A DNA stretch of 64,000 nt from Seiridium cupressi (lineage: Eukaryota > Ascomycota > Sordariomycetes > Amphisphaeriales > Sporocadaceae). Position numbers and translations under genes: made by a program. The stretch is from assembly GCA_036674765.1 (NCBI GenBank), contig JARVKI010000002.1, positions 682,001 through 746,000 on the forward strand, in the 5' to 3' direction. Shown here in pieces: positions 24,554 through 35,238 of the stretch (its first letter is position 1; the number at the start of each line of letters is the position of its first letter). The notes below the pieces were generated by a model. That model was not told where the DNA came from and did not search any database. It saw only the letters and a list, made by a program, of their open reading frames with translations.

Positions 24554-26843
24554 GGTGATATTGGATGCATGTCGGACAGTGGCTTGAAGGAGGGAAGACG
24601 ACCAGCGAATCCGGAGTTCAAGTATGTACGCAAGAACAAAGGGAGGCCACATGCACTGGCATGGGCAGTTGGCAGCTAGAACGGCTTTATGAGGAAAGAC
24701 GAGAAAGGAAAACAACCTTCTGACCCTACCCTTTAGGCTCACATAGCTGAGCTTTTTCGAGCCTGACAATTTGCAATGAGAAGTGTCGATAGAGGTGAAG
24801 CCGATCTGACGATTTGATAGGCTGAGAGGGGCTTGTTCTTTAACATCCGGGCCACTGGCGCTTAGGGGCTGGGGTCTGCAGAATGGGCCGGAGGGCTGCA
24901 GGCTCCCCACACGATTGGAGGAGCACGACTTTGTGTAAGATGAACGGTGCCCTCCAAGCGACTCGATGTCTTACAATTCCTTAGTTCTGTGGCCGTCTGG
25001 AAGAAGGCGAGTCCACACTTGGACAAGCACCTTGCCACGAACTCCCGAGATGGATGTGTCAAGTAGCCTGCAGATTGGTCATGTGTATGGCCGCCGCACC
25101 CCTCCGTCAGAATCCCGTCTGCGCCCAAGTAGTGGATGTGATGCAAACACGACGGGTAGAGGCGAAGCAGTTCGTGCCAGACCGAAGAATACATGACAAA
25201 CCGTATCAGATTTGCGCGCGTTCAATGTTTCGCATGTGGTCGCGTTCGACCGGCCGCGATCCAGGGGACCTGCCCTGGCGGCCGAGGGCACCCATACACA
25301 CAGCCAAGGGCTTTTCTTGCCCGTTGCCCTTCTGGCTAGACGGTATGACAGGAATGGGCACGAGTCGCTCAGACTGAGGGATGCGTACGCTCTGGAATCT
25401 GCTTGGCTGGCTGCAGCGTGGGACAGCAGCTGGGCGGAGAGTGCCAAGCGTGCTTTGTTTAGGGCACTCCGAGAAAGCATTGCACGTGCAGGGCGTATTG
25501 TTGACATTCATCCGCTCTATATTGCCCCTCGTGCGAATAAAATGGAGGCTTCTAAGAATACCTGCAGTCGCGTTGAGGCTGTACGCGCAAACTTGGTGTC
25601 GGCACTAAAACAAAAAAGCGGGCGCAGGTAGACCGTGTCATCATTGTCTCACTTCGGCCTCCGCTATAGGCGAGTCGAGTGAGGAGAAGTTATGTTATTG
25701 TCGGAAACAGCGAGTATTTGTGAATGATTCAATCATCGCATGACCTTTGTCCGCAGTAGATGCACCGTAATCAAGGTTTTGGGATGTCATGCAGGAATGA
25801 ATGCTGTTGTGGGTTCCGACATTGGATGAAGAGTGCAGCGCTCCAGCCTCAAAATCCTTCTGTTCAAGCGGCGCTGAGATCATGTTGCTTCCACTCTAAC
25901 GAGAGATAGATCCGTCCAGGCTGCAACATAAGTAACGTTAGCATTCTGTACGAGACCTGGTAGCAATCTAGCTAGCGCAAGTGACGCCTTAAGCGATCTG
26001 GTTCATAAGCACTTGGACGGTGTATGTAAATGTGGTTGGCGAATATTTCAAAGAACTATGTCCTGAACTTCGTGGCCAATGAAGGGGCGCATGCGGATCG
26101 AGATGATTATGGCCAAGTCAAGCTGCTAGCAATCAGATTTGAGTATTTTCATAGAACTCTATCGCCGATAAAAAAAATTTAAAGTATTAGCTTCATCGAA
26201 TCAGGTACCATGATTTGAAAAAGTTTATTCCTTCGATGTTAAACTTTATCAGGTTTGTCCTGTGTAAGTATCGATATTTCGGCGAGCCTTCCTCTGCTCC
26301 TCGAAATTGTGCTCGTTGAAGATTACTTGATATGTATGTTTAAATAGCCTGCTCTGCCTACGCGCCACTCCAGTCGATGAACAACCCCTTGTCGATATGT
26401 AGGTAGAAGAGTGAACTCAAACTGTATGCAGCTTTCGTCCATAGTTTGTGTTAGAGCTGAATTGCATGCGCCAGGTCTGCCAGGCATTGCGGTGATGAGC
26501 AAGGCGACAGTAGGAAACCTATGGTAGACGGGAAAAACGTCGGCCCTAGAGCTGCGCCGGTAAGGGGAGCCACAGCCTTTTAATTGGTCGTTCAGCGAAG
26601 TCAATTTCTAGGGGTGCTTCCTAGCTTGACGGGAGGCTAAGTTACTGGCTGTAACTTTCGGAGCTGCAGTAAGGACACAGTTTATTATTAGTTGTTCCAT
26701 ACGTGCGCATCGACATCAGCGCCGCCCAAACTTGAGCACTCTATTCAGCATTTTTCATCTTCACCACCCACCACAGTTCTTTCTGGTTGCCCTCTGCAGT
26801 ACACTAAATCAACCCCCGACAGCGCCAACAGCCTACACTCACC
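24554..26843. other. Intergenic 2.3 kb, divergent promoters
   Basis: Lies between the 5' ends of the disordered-protein gene (-) and SEC62 (+). GC-rich near 25230-25330 and distinctly AT-rich near 26160-26340. ORFs up to 142 codons occur on both strands near 25080-25630, but they overlap each other, lack motifs, and have no supporting splice structure. No gene supported. Confidence 0.55.
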
Positions 26844-26864
26844 ATGGCTGAACAAGCGCAACAA

Positions 26865-26901
<37 letters not shown>

Positions 26902-28145
26902 CTCCCCAACCAGGTCCTCAGATTCAGTTCCGTGGGCCCCCTGGTGCACCACCGCCAACGCCGGAGCAGATCGCCACGATGCAGAGACAACTGCAAGAAC
27001 AGGCACAGAAGGCCGGCATGACCGTCCCCCAATTCATCGAGCACATCAGGAAACAGCAGATGCAACAAATGGCTGCGCGCGCACAGCAAGCTCAGCAACA
27101 GGGTGGCCAACCACCACAGCCAGGACCTGGTGGTCCGCAAGGGCAAATGCAAGGCCCGCCTCACCAGCATCCGCATCCGCAGCAGCCGCCTCAGCAAGGC
27201 CAAGCCCAGCCAGTCCAGCCTGGTCCCCCGAATCCTCTGGCCATCGTCCTGGCTAACTTCCTGCGCGGCCAAAGCCTGAAGCCCCGAACCGTCATTTTCA
27301 ATGGCGAGCGAAAGGACATGTTCCGAGTCAAGAGAGCTCTGCGTGCGCTGCAGTCCCCTGCATACGAGAAGTTGCGAAAGAAGAACCCCGGTCTTCCTGA
27401 GATTACCGACCGCGCCAGTCTTGAGAACTGCTTCAAGCTACTGCCCATGTCCATGCTCGCACTGCGTGTTAGCAAAGTCGATCCTCACGAGGGCCACGAT
27501 CACGGGAAGAAGAAGGGCAAGCGCGTCAAGGGCCAATGGACCGTCAAGATCGAGCAACAGCAAGAGGCGCAAGACGATATGTATTATATTTGGTTCTACG
27601 AAGGTAGCCAGGTCATGCGCAAGGTCTACGCTGTCCTCGCCCTGCTCGCCATCTTTGTTGTCGTGTTGTACCCATTGTGGCCCCTCTTCCTTCGCCAGGG
27701 CGTCTACTACCTGAGCTGGGGATTCTTGGGGCTGCTCGGTCTCTTCTTCGCCATGGCCATCTTCCGTGTTATCTTGTTCGGCATCACCTACTTCTTGGCT
27801 TCCCCTGGACTGTGGCTCTACCCAAATCTCTGGGAGGACGTGTCATTCATGGACAGCTTCCGACCCGTCTGGGCGTGGCATGAGGTGAGACGGTCTAGAC
27901 GAGAAATCTGCTGAAGAACATAAGTGCTAACTACAGAACAGACTACAAAGCCTAAGAAGAAGAAGGCGAAGAAGTCGCAGCCTGCTAATGCTGAGGCCAC
28001 CGCACACTTCGCTGGCGTCACTGGCCACAGTGCTCCTGCTACCGCTACCACCACTGGAACATCGACTCAGATTCAAACGGGCTCGCAAGAACAGCCTGCC
28101 TCATATGTGGCACCTCGAGTTGAAGAGCTAGGGGATGACGAGTAG
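26844..28145 (+). CDS. SEC62: Sec62, post-translational protein translocation subunit
   Basis: Component of the ER Sec62/Sec63 complex that hands completed precursors to the Sec61 channel. Exons 26844-27884 and 27942-28145 (57-nt intron, phase 0) give 414 residues. The N-terminal ~130 residues are a Gln/Pro-rich extension with 12 consecutive Gln near the start. The Sec62 domain begins at NPLAIVLANFLRGQSLK (about 131) and includes GERKDMFRVKRALRALQSP and MYYIWFYEGSQ. Two membrane helices follow at about 262-283 and 287-312, joined by a very short loop. The C-tail begins with WEDVSFMDSF and ends in a Lys-rich segment (TTKPKKKKAKK) and an acidic end. This topology with both termini cytosolic is diagnostic. 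Confidence 0.95.
26859..26894. repeat. CAA/CAG trinucleotide repeat coding for Gln12
   Basis: Twelve Gln codons starting with CAA units and continuing as pure CAG, within the first 20 codons of SEC62. A likely length-variable microsatellite in a coding region. Confidence 0.9.
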
Positions 28146-28582
28146 AAACGGCGAAGTTATACCAAGTTGCTTGGCAAGGCGTTCCGGGCAAGGGAAAAGG
28201 GCTGTAGTATAGATTGCATTTAGGCTTGCACGCATCCATCTGTCATACCGGCCGATGAAGTCATCGCATGATGGGAATCACGAAAATTGATATTGCACTT
28301 GACCAGAACTCCTGCATGTGAGATATTTAGACTTAGACTTGGACTGGAAAAATCCGTGGCTTGAACATTCCTTTTCCTCGTTGTGGAACATTGTAAGTCC
28401 AGGAGTCGAAATCTAGCAAATCGATGGAGCCTGGTCATGCATGATGCGTGCTAAGTTCACTTGTTTAAAAGTAAAAAAGATAATTCATTATCATTACGAT
28501 ATTATGACGACTTTCTATCATCCTATCTCCTCTGATTGAGTTATTTACACATTATCATATATCATAACTGATAGCCCCCTTC
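28146..28582. other. Intergenic, convergent 3' ends
   Basis: About 440 bp between the stop codons of SEC62 (+) and the RNase T2 gene (-), AT-rich towards the right. No other element seen. Confidence 0.65.
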
Positions 28583-29663
28583 TCAAACAGCAATATCCGA
28601 TCCAGGGGTTCTCTCATAATATCTTAGGGCGCCTGCAGTCTTGGAGCAACTTGAGACGGAGCCGCCCGTGATATTAGCATCTACTCGCTGCGCCTGTCCA
28701 TGCTGCACCCGTCCAAAGACATGGTGATAATACCAGACCTCGGTCAAGACCGTGTATCCGTTGTCCAAGCTGCCCGCTCCAGCCTCGGTGGTGTTGTACC
28801 GCGGACCACTGCACCCGACGTAGGGCAATTTGCCGAATCCGTCAGTCAGCGCTCCCTGGATGTCCGCCAGGGAGTAGTAGCTCGAGTTGGACGGGCGGAT
28901 GCCCTTGGCGCTCAGCCAGCCCCACGTGGGCAGGATGTTGTAGTACGACAGGGCTGTCTCGAAGAAGTCGACGACCTCCTCGTGCTCGACGTACTGCGGG
29001 CCGTAGCACTCGACGTCAAAGGACGAGTAGCACGTCGCGTGCTTGCTGAACTCGTGGCCCCAGAACCCGGCGTTGTCCTGGTTCTGCGCCACCCAGAACT
29101 TGTTCATGTAGGCCAGCAGGTCGAACTTGCCGAACGGCTCCAGGAACGTCCCGATGTTCGGCCCCGTGTACGCCGGCACCGGCGTGCCGTCGCTCTTGCC
29201 CGTCGTCGTGTTGGGCGACGGGATCGGGTCGTACTGCCGAGACAGGTCGCAGTACTGTGTGTACGAGCCGTTGCAGAAGTCAGGCCTAACATAGTTCAGT
29301 ATTGCTCGGTTCCGGACGAATACCACAACCGTGGATTTTCGGATCGCCATTAACATAAATGGAGGGTCCGTCCAATAGGGTCGCTTACCATAAACCGTGC
29401 AGCGTCCAGGTATCGCGCGGCAAGAGCTGCCCTGACGACTCCCGGCCCGTGTATGTGTCCCAAAACTGTGTGGATAGCACGAGTCCGCCAAACGTCTCAA
29501 CACAGCAGGTATCGACGACGGCCGGGTCGGCGCTGGCAGAGCAGGAGAGCACCGGTGTCTGCAGAGTACAGGTGTGATTGTCGGTGCTCAGGCCGGGGTA
29601 GAGACTGGCGATGGCACCTCGTGAGAGGAGGGCGACGGCGCTGATGAGAGTAAGGCGGGCCAT
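28583..29663 (-). CDS. Secreted ribonuclease T2
   Basis: Extracellular or vacuolar endoribonuclease that cleaves RNA through 2',3'-cyclic phosphates. Exons 29389-29663 and 28583-29285 (103-nt intron) give 325 residues. An N-terminal signal peptide is evident (MARLTLISAVALLSRGAIAS). Active-site segment 1 is TWTLHGLWPDFC with His89; the Trp codon of HGLW is split by the intron. Active-site segment 2 is FWGHEFSKHATC with His169, Glu170 and His174. Many paired cysteines and N-glycosylation sites (NHT, NGS, NTT, NSS, NIT) fit a secreted enzyme. The ending GSDIAV shows no GPI or membrane anchor. Confidence 0.95.
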
Positions 29664-30750
29664 CTTGAGGTTTTCGCGCTTCTACAGTCCTTTCTTTACC
29701 CAGGGCGAGAGGGGAGATGGGAATGCGACAAGAGTGGGAAGGCATCATCGCGGGCGGCAGCGACAGGGCGGCGCGCCCATTATTATGGCTAACCGTCATT
29801 CATACCCGCATGATGACAAGGCCCCATCGGTAACCCCATCTGGACTCTGACATCAAGACCAAGAACCGGTCAGGGTTCTCAAAGCCTGCTTGGATGCAAC
29901 TTCCCAACCGACAGGGCGGATTCGGCTACGGTGCCTTGGACTATTCCAGGCATCATGGGGTGAAGTTTGCGGCTGGGAGCCATTAGGGACGCACATTCAC
30001 GAGCCCCGCCCTCTGATAGGTCAATGGCAAGGACGGGAAGTGATGAAATCGATGAACGCTTTGCAGGCCGCGCCGTACGTGGTGCATTAGCGAGCGACAG
30101 GGGATGCCCGTCGCCCGCCTCCCAGCGCGAAGCTCTGTTAGGAAGCTCGATCGAGCGCCCGCATCTCCGCCGAGGTTGGGAACTTCTTCAAGTGTTCTTA
30201 GCTTCGGACGCCTCATCCGCAAACTGTCGGTGCACACGTGCTGTGATTTGGTCTTTTATAGTGGTCGTCGCGCCCCGGAAATTGGGCCTTGGCCCAGCTA
30301 AGTGTAGCTAGAACCGTATAGCGAAACGAACATTGCCAGATGATGAGCAAGATTCTACGGAATCGATTGCGTGTTTGTCACGCCTCTGGGACTCGGGGTC
30401 CTGGACTCGTGGAAAGCATTGTCAGAAGCACTGTTGCCAGTGTTTATCGACACGGTTTGGTCCGCTGCGGGGATAGCATCTCCACTGTAAACATGCATAT
30501 GTAGTAGCCAACACTATGATCGAGCCTGAGGAGCTTATCACGGGTATCCCGGATGAATTTGCGGTTTAAATTACGTTGAAATTTTACGGCTTCCATATAG
30601 TCACGACACGGTGTTCATGCGACTGGCTGTATGTACAACATGTTACATCAGAGCACTGCAAGAGATGACCATCAAATAACCATGTTCTGAGTATACCAGA
30701 GGTTGTTGCACATATATACTTGGCTAACCATTTCTATATCCAGGGAGTAT
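29664..30750. other. Intergenic, RNase T2 promoter / PLD 3' side
   Basis: 1.1 kb. Short overlapping ORFs on both strands without motifs. The region near 30500-30750 probably includes PLD 3' untranslated sequence. Nothing else recognised. Confidence 0.6.
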
Positions 30751-33700
30751 CTAGGTGTAGATCTCGTCGGTGAAGGTGTTCAAGCTCAAGCCCTCCTTGG
30801 CCAGATCGTGCACATCTATCAAGAACTCCAGAGGCATCTCCACGAGTGTGCCACGGACTCTGCCCAGCCATTCCTTGACCTCATCGACACCGCCAGGGAA
30901 CTCACTGCGGACAACGTGCCCATACTCAACCTTGCCCTCCTTGTCCTCCTCCTTGGTTTCGACGCCAGGGATAATGAAGTGCTTACTGAAGAACTCCCCA
31001 TACTCATCCCAGTTGCGGACGAGGTCCGTTGGCACGGGGTGGAACACCTTGTTGAAGACCTCGGTATTAGTACGAGCAGTGCCGGTCCAAAGCTCCCAGA
31101 ACTCAGGGCTCAGAGGATCCTCAACCAGACGGTCGGCGCGTGAATTCCAATCATACTCTTGAGCATCTTGAGTGATGGGAGTCCAGTTGGCGTTGGGACG
31201 GTCAACGGGTTGATGGGGCAGAAGACCCAAGTGCTTGCGGAAGAGCTGTCGGCGTAGAGAAGTCGCAAACTTCGACGCTGTGAACTGCTGTCCGTTCATC
31301 GTCGTTTCAATTGGCTCGGGATCCTCGATGATCACGGCAATTTCGGAATCGTGGGTGCCCAGCTGAGAACGGTCATTCAGGTTCGCTGAACCGCAGATGA
31401 CGAGTTTGTCGTCAGCGATGAGGACCTTGGTATGGATATACAGCTCCTCTGAGACGTATGCATCCAATTCGGCCTCAGGACTACCCTGCCAGGGAACGCG
31501 GCTCAATTCGCCGCCTTCCATGTAGCTAGCGCAGACGGAATCCTTGGTGTCATCAGAAGTCGCTTTGGCGGCCTGCTGATATCGCTCGTAATCATCGCCA
31601 CCTTGGTTACGACGTTGGAGTCTCTCGCCGTAACCGCGGTCGTTATCCTCGTTGCCACCATAGCCACGCTCACGGTCGTCACGGCGTTCGCCATAGCCTT
31701 GTTCACGCCCCTCGTAGCGTTCACCGTAGCCACGCTCGCGGCCTTCGTCCCTATCGCCATAACCACGGTCGCGGTTCTCATAATCGCCACCGTAGCCGCC
31801 ACGCTCCCGCTCTTCATCTCGGCCACCATAGCCACGTTCACGACTTTCGTAACCGCCATCTCCGTAGCCACGTTCGCGGCCTTCATCTCGATCTCCGTAG
31901 CCTCTTTCTTCTCGGCCTTCGTAGCCACGGCCCTCCCGGTCTCCGTAGCCTCCGCCATAACGAGATTCACCACCCTCATCTCGTCCATACTGGCCACGGT
32001 CCTCGTTCTGCTCCCCATACGGATAATTGCCGACGCCGACTTTATCGTCAAACTCACGTCGAGCTTGCTCGTAGGGCACACCGCTCCGTTCTTCGGCGCG
32101 TCCAAGGGTCTCCGAATTGTTGATGCGGTCGTAATTTCGGAGATTGTAGAATCTGATGTAACGTCCAGGATCCTCTACGCCTCGCTGTCGAATTGTTTCT
32201 ATGATAGAATGGCCACCTCTGTTGATCGAGTTGTACTGGAATTCCATAATGGCGCGGGTTCCCAATGCTCCGTCAGAATGCAAATCGCCTGCAAAAGCCG
32301 GCACAGCGGGCATAAGGACGATGACGCGGAACTCCTCTCGTGCGTTGTGTGCACGTAGAATACGGTCCACGATTGCAGCGCCAATCTTGTTCTTGACTGG
32401 GTGCTGTTCTTCGCAAGTAGCTGTGATGAAGAACTGAGACTTTGTCAGTCTTATCTGAGGCAAATGTTCATGGATACTGTAGATTTACCTGGTTCTCGAT
32501 GTAAACAAAGTGTTGAGCGTTGCCAATGGCATCAATGTAAGCATTCTGGATAGAGTGCTCGGTGGGATGTCCAGCGGACCATTCGGTGCAGCTGTAGGCT
32601 TCATATTAGTAAATCCGAGTTGTACCAACAATGCAACAAACTTGCCTCCTGCATAATTGAATGGCGGCACCGCCCTCTTCCGCATGTCTTCTGACCCGTC
32701 CTACCAAGCGACCTTCGAAGTCTCCTCCCAAATTGCCAGATGCCTTCGTACTGCCGCTTTCGTACTCGATCTTTAGATACTTGCCTGGATCCTGGTTCTT
32801 ATATTTCTGATCCCACATGAAGTTCCTGGAATATGTCAGCATGAACATGGTCACACGGAATCAAGACACCTCTAACCATCTATCAACGAAGTGGTCCAAT
32901 AGGTTGCTGACGATATGTCCATTTAGAGAAATAGAAACATCTGACCAGCCCATTCTCGAATTCTTGGTTCGGTCCACTGTTGTTCGGTTAGTTGATCTCC
33001 GGTCAGTCATAAAACGATTTCATGCTCACGCTGATTGTGGTTCCAGTTGTCTACGCCCTCGAAGTCGAATACGCGAGCGTTGTTGTAATCCTGACCTGGG
33101 AAAACAGTAGCATCGAGGTTACCAGGATGGGCATCAGCGATTGGGTGACTGTTGGTGTCCCATCTACCGAAACCTGCCTGATCGTCAATGAAGAACATAT
33201 TCATATACCTTGTGGTACGTACACATGTCAAGACCACCCATGAAGGCAATTTTTCGGTCAACGAGACATAGTTTCTCATGATGAGCCCAGTAGAGGACGA
33301 CCTCGCCCGCAGATCCGTACAGCGACTTCAATGCTTCCTCAGGTACCTTGGAGAGCTTGAACGCATTCTGGCTTCCCATGGACAGATTCTGGAATACAGA
33401 CTCTATACTTGCCTTGGCGTCATCTACATCCAAGCCGTGATCAGGGTGTCTAAAGACCTTGATATTAGGGTGGAGGGCCTCCAGTGCATGTTTCGTGTGC
33501 TGCCTCTTGGGTTAGTCAAATCGCAATCTGCCATGGAAACACTGGCGTACCTCAGAGTTCACTAACGAAATGTCAGCACAAGCAGGTTAACGTGTCCTTG
33601 CGGGAGGAGTACTCACAAGTCAAAGCCTGCGTGACTTCCTTATAGACGATCACGTTGACCTGTACACCCCTCTCGGCCGCGGCCTTGAGCATATTGTCGA

Positions 33701-34130
33701 GGCGATACTGCTCATTACGTGCAGGAGGGCGGCGGAGATAGAGTTCCGGGCTCAGCCACCAGTCGAGGATATAAATAGTTTCTCTAGCCTCTGTTTGGCG
33801 TTAACATACCTCCAAATCAGTTGATCGCTCTAGAGCCCACTTACCCTCGAGGGCCACCGAGACGGCCCAAAAGTAGCTCGCCCCGTCAACATACCACTTG
33901 GCGCCTCCAGAAGACTGGGGAGCGAATGACTGGTACCGATTGGTGTTTACCGGCTGTTCCGGGCGGTCGTCATGCCGGTGTTCGGAATGGGGTCGGGAAG
34001 GGGGACGGTCCTCGTGCTGCTGGGGCCGGAACTCCTGGGGCCGGTCTTCGTTACGGCGCTCATCGTCGCCATGGCCAAAGGCCTCCTTGACCTCGTCGAT
34101 CTTATCGCCGAGCTTGTGGAAGAAATCCAT
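30751..34130 (-). CDS. Phospholipase D, nine exons
   Basis: HKD-type phospholipase D, expected to hydrolyse phosphatidylcholine to phosphatidic acid. Exons: 33845-34130, 33617-33790, 33551-33561, 33223-33499, 33030-33173, 32877-32976, 32646-32825, 32489-32591, 30751-32433; 985 residues. Exon 3 is an 11-nt microexon giving LNSE. Intron 7 uses a GC donor in perfect AG|GCAAGT context; using it restores QLCRSCTEWS, the family sequence. HKD motif 1 is HHEKLCLVD (His231, Lys233, Asp238) and motif 2 is HTKVLIADD followed by GSANLNDRS (His759, Lys761, Asp766). [17 protein letters not shown] and YIENQFFITAT are also classical. PX and PH domains of the Spo14 class are absent; instead there is a charged N-tail rich in Arg, His and Glu. 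Between the catalytic motifs lies a 130-residue Arg/Gly/Tyr/Glu repeat insertion (about 567-700). Confidence 0.94.
31610..32010. repeat. RERGYG-type coding repeats inside PLD
   Basis: Degenerate tandem units of about 10-16 codons around the core RERGYGD/ERDEG (variants [44 protein letters not shown]) in exon 9 of the phospholipase D gene. On the opposite strand the same DNA gives a long spurious Val/Ala/Thr-rich frame. Confidence 0.9.
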
Positions 34131-35238
34131 GCCAGTGAGAATAACGATAATTGAGGTTGGATGTCCAAAACAATGGCAAGATGGAGCACGGCGGGGTTAC
34201 ACGGCCCGGCTTGTTTTGTAGGTCACACAGAAGTGGTGATTCACTCACAGACAGTTTTTGTGAGCAATGTCTAGTGGTAGTGAATAAGAATGCTTTTCAG
34301 ATGAGAGCTCACGGAGGACTCAGACTCGGATAAATATGATATAAAAGCGGGAAGGATGAACTACAGCCCTGGAATTGATTGTCGGAGGATATCGTCTGAA
34401 ACAAGATTTACAGGTTCGAGCTCCAAGCTGGGGGTCCTTGGCATGCATCACCGCCAGAGAGGCTGTATACTTTGCATAATGTTTGACCGGGTCTTTTGCC
34501 AATTTGTGCCAATGGCATTCGCGGAAACAGTCGATAGCTACCTGGACGGGCACAGCTAGCGAAGCTTTCGTCATGCAAACCCAGGCATAAGAATGGAGTC
34601 AAGTGGATGGGGGACCGTATTCAACTGCTAACGGTCTCCAAGCTGGCGGCCTCACAGGGGCCCAGTCGCCCAGTCTGGGCTCACCCGTGCCCGAGGTTGC
34701 GGGCATCTCAAGCCCGAATTCTAGCTCCAGCTGAAGACTGGCTGTTTCTTAAGTCTTATCTATTCCTAGGGTTGCAACAGTCTGAATTAGCAGACGCGGT
34801 TGTGCATCAAGCAGCATGCGTCACGACGAAAAAGCAAAGTGTCGGGAGTTGGAGGGGTCCGAGGGGCTGGCGTGGGGTATCTTTGACCGTTCGACCCTTG
34901 CATGTGCTGAGCTGTACATTTGCCGGGCAAGGTTGGAGATACTAGGAAACGGTGAGCTAGAACCCACTGAGGATGCAGAGCAGTGTGGAGGAAAGACAGC
35001 TGTCTGCTAGAGACGGCGGGATTTTTGATCCAATAATTAAGTGAGTAGGTACTAAACCTACATATCTAAATCCAAGACAGCTGCGCGTTGTAGGGCGGTA
35101 CTGGTGAGGTACTGTACAATCACTGTTATCGATAAGCACCAGATAACCATACCCACTTTAATTTTCCACGATCTGCTTTGCCTGCAACATTGATGCAAGT
35201 CCGGTAGCCTTTGCTCTTGCTCACAACATCTAACGAAA
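34131..35238. other. Divergent promoter region PLD / ESF1
   Basis: 1.1 kb between the start codons. No recognisable element beyond short, motif-free ORFs. Confidence 0.6.

Noticed and set aside
25079..25631. ORFs of up to 142 codons on both strands
   Set aside because: Mutually overlapping, Ala/Arg/Ser-rich frames in a GC-rich intergenic patch without motifs; an apparent mitochondrial-type N-terminus is not enough.
26745..27272. Leu-rich minus-strand ORF opposite SEC62
   Set aside because: The Leu run is the antisense of the CAG/Gln repeat and there is no independent evidence.
28700..29353. 217-codon plus-strand ORF opposite RNase T2
   Set aside because: Shadow of GC-rich codons of the RNase T2 gene; its composition (Val, Arg, Gly) is typical of antisense frames and it lacks motifs.
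31603..32358. 251-codon plus-strand ORF rich in Val, Ala and Thr
   Set aside because: Antisense shadow of the repeat region of the phospholipase D exon, which has full family support.
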